DNA of 7,340 nt, from the NCBI GenBank assembly GCA_021813195.1, contig JAKALI010000195.1, positions 1-7,340 on the forward strand. The letters run 5' to 3'. How positions within the stretch are numbered: position 1 is the first letter of the stretch; each line of letters opens with the position of its first letter. This document shows, piece by piece, positions 6,569 through 7,340 of this stretch. A program made the position numbers and the translations under genes. A model generated the notes under the pieces. The model was given only the letters and a program-made list of their open reading frames with translations, searched no databases and was not told where the DNA came from. The DNA is from Pseudomonadota bacterium. Its GTDB lineage: Bacteria > Pseudomonadota > Alphaproteobacteria > Rhizobiales > Hyphomicrobiaceae.

Positions 6569-7340
6569 TCAACCGCCCGCCGGCCGGCAATCGAGAATGA
6601 CCGTCTTGCCTTCGAACTGGGGACCGGTGCTCTTCAAGTTGGGGTCGCCCGCGCACTTGTATTTGATCTCGCCCTCGTTCACCTGTGCGGCGCTCATCAT
6701 GGCTTGGGTGGCGGTTCCGCAGATGCCCTTCGCGGTGACCACGACGCGGCAGGTGTCCCGGACGAGGTTCTCGGTCCTCGCGTCCGCGGTGATCGTCTCG
6801 CTGACAGAGATTTCTCCATTGCCCGGAGCGCCCGCGGTGCCGGAGCAGAGTTTGATGGTCGGATTGTTGGCCGAAGTGCGGCACAAACTGTAGACGACCG
6901 GCGTGCGACTGCACTTCAAATCGACGAAGTCTTTGCCATCGCAATTGACGTGCTTGCTGCCGAACGTCGCGGAGGTGATCGTGATCGGCTTCGGGCCGGT
7001 AGGTCCGACTGGCCCGGTTGGGCATGGCTGGCATTGCTCGGTCATCGTTTTGGCGGCAGCAGCTTTATCCAAAGCGGCGCGCGCCCACACTTCGCGCGCG
7101 GTTTTGACCTCCGGCGCATCCAATCGGTTGCGCAACGAGTTTGCGGTGGACAGGTAGTCGGTGGCGGCCTTCTTGAGGTGCGTCAACAGTGCTGCGAACC
7201 GCTTCTCTGCGACAATCATACTCTCAGCGCCAGCTTCGACGTCGTAGGGTGCAGTACCCGTCTCATGTGCCTTGTCGAGGATGGCCAGCTTCGTGTCATC
7301 GAGCGGTCCGATGCCACCAGTTGCTATTGCCTTATTCCGG
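6569..7340 (-). CDS. Cys-rich protein with short collagen-like segment, 5'-partial
   Basis: Unknown protein; 256 codons are visible, ending with TGA at 6571..6569. An internal ATG at 7219 gives 216 residues, but it lacks a properly spaced Shine-Dalgarno sequence. The frame continues without a stop for another 40 codons to the window edge, reading sensibly as LDDTKLAILDKAHETG and so on. The true start is therefore probably outside. Numbering from that ATG, residues 1-60 look alpha-helical (Ala/Lys/Leu-rich). A CQPC motif at 63-66 leads into TGPVGPTGPKP, three Gly-X-Y triplets like a minimal collagen linker. Residues 80-216 look beta-rich, with eight further cysteines (93, 103, 113, 125, 157, 167, 189, 211). 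The even total of ten Cys suggests disulfides in an exported protein, but the signal region cannot be seen. It is separated from the operon by 246 nt, so it may be a separate unit. No family was recognised. Confidence 0.7.
   Translation of the reverse strand, partial: RNKAIATGGIGPLDDTKLAILDKAHETGTAPYDVEAGAESMIVAEKRFAALLTHLKKAATDYLSTANSLRNRLDAPEVKTAREVWARAALDKAAAAKTMTEQCQPCPTGPVGPTGPKPITITSATFGSKHVNCDGKDFVDLKCSRTPVVYSLCRTSANNPTIKLCSGTAGAPGNGEISVSETITADARTENLVRDTCRVVVTAKGICGTATQAMMSAAQVNEGEIKYKCAGDPNLKSTGPQFEGKTVILDCRPAGG

Noticed and set aside
6567..6572. Perfect TTGACA -35 box on the minus strand
   Set aside because: No acceptable -10 lies at 16-18 nt, and the box overlaps the stop codon of the upstream gene, so chance is likely.
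6558..6578. GGGCGG/CCGCCC hairpin as intrinsic terminator of the Cys-rich gene
   Set aside because: It includes the stop codon and has no following T-tract on the minus strand.
1..7340. CRISPR array, tRNA/rRNA, insertion sequence or attachment site
   Set aside because: No regularly spaced repeats, transposase-like frames, terminal inverted repeats or RNA gene signatures were seen; the only longer repeats come from the lipoprotein duplication.

Overview
The window is high-GC bacterial DNA with strong G/C preference at third codon positions. It is densely coding and every gene with a complete N-terminus carries an export signal. Together with the gene style this suggests an alphaproteobacterium, perhaps Hyphomicrobiales. 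That placement is an inference; no rRNA, tRNA or taxonomic marker gene is present.

Layout. On the plus strand, a subtilisin-like (S8) serine protease gene enters from the left edge and ends at 1447; its N-terminus lies outside the window. After a 33-nt convergent gap come four tightly spaced minus-strand genes, in transcription order: lipoprotein 1 (6322 to 5105), lipoprotein 2 (5079 to 3856), an exported trypsin-like (S1) protease with a canonical active site (3863 to 2562), and a second exported S1/V8-like protease with a divergent active site (2536 to 1481). The gaps are 25 nt, an 8-nt overlap (ATGACTGA) and 25 nt, so this looks like one operon. The two lipoproteins are clear tandem paralogues of a family I do not recognise. 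Upstream of them is a 246-nt gap with no gene, where a promoter would be expected. Beyond it a Cys-rich minus-strand gene with a tiny collagen-like segment runs off the right edge.

Interpretation. The four-gene operon, with the convergent subtilase, looks like a cell-envelope proteolysis module: two surface lipoproteins made with two secreted serine proteases, the last of which may have lost its catalytic Asp (Asp to Ala, one base change). The lipoproteins could be substrates, inhibitors, receptors or scaffolds for the proteases. The sequence does not decide between these, and the module matches no named system I know. Points worth a second look are a 9-G homopolymer inside lipoprotein 2, a 35-bp synonymously identical patch shared by the lipoprotein genes, and a helical insertion in the canonical S1 protease. 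Nothing mobile, no CRISPR array and no RNA gene was seen.
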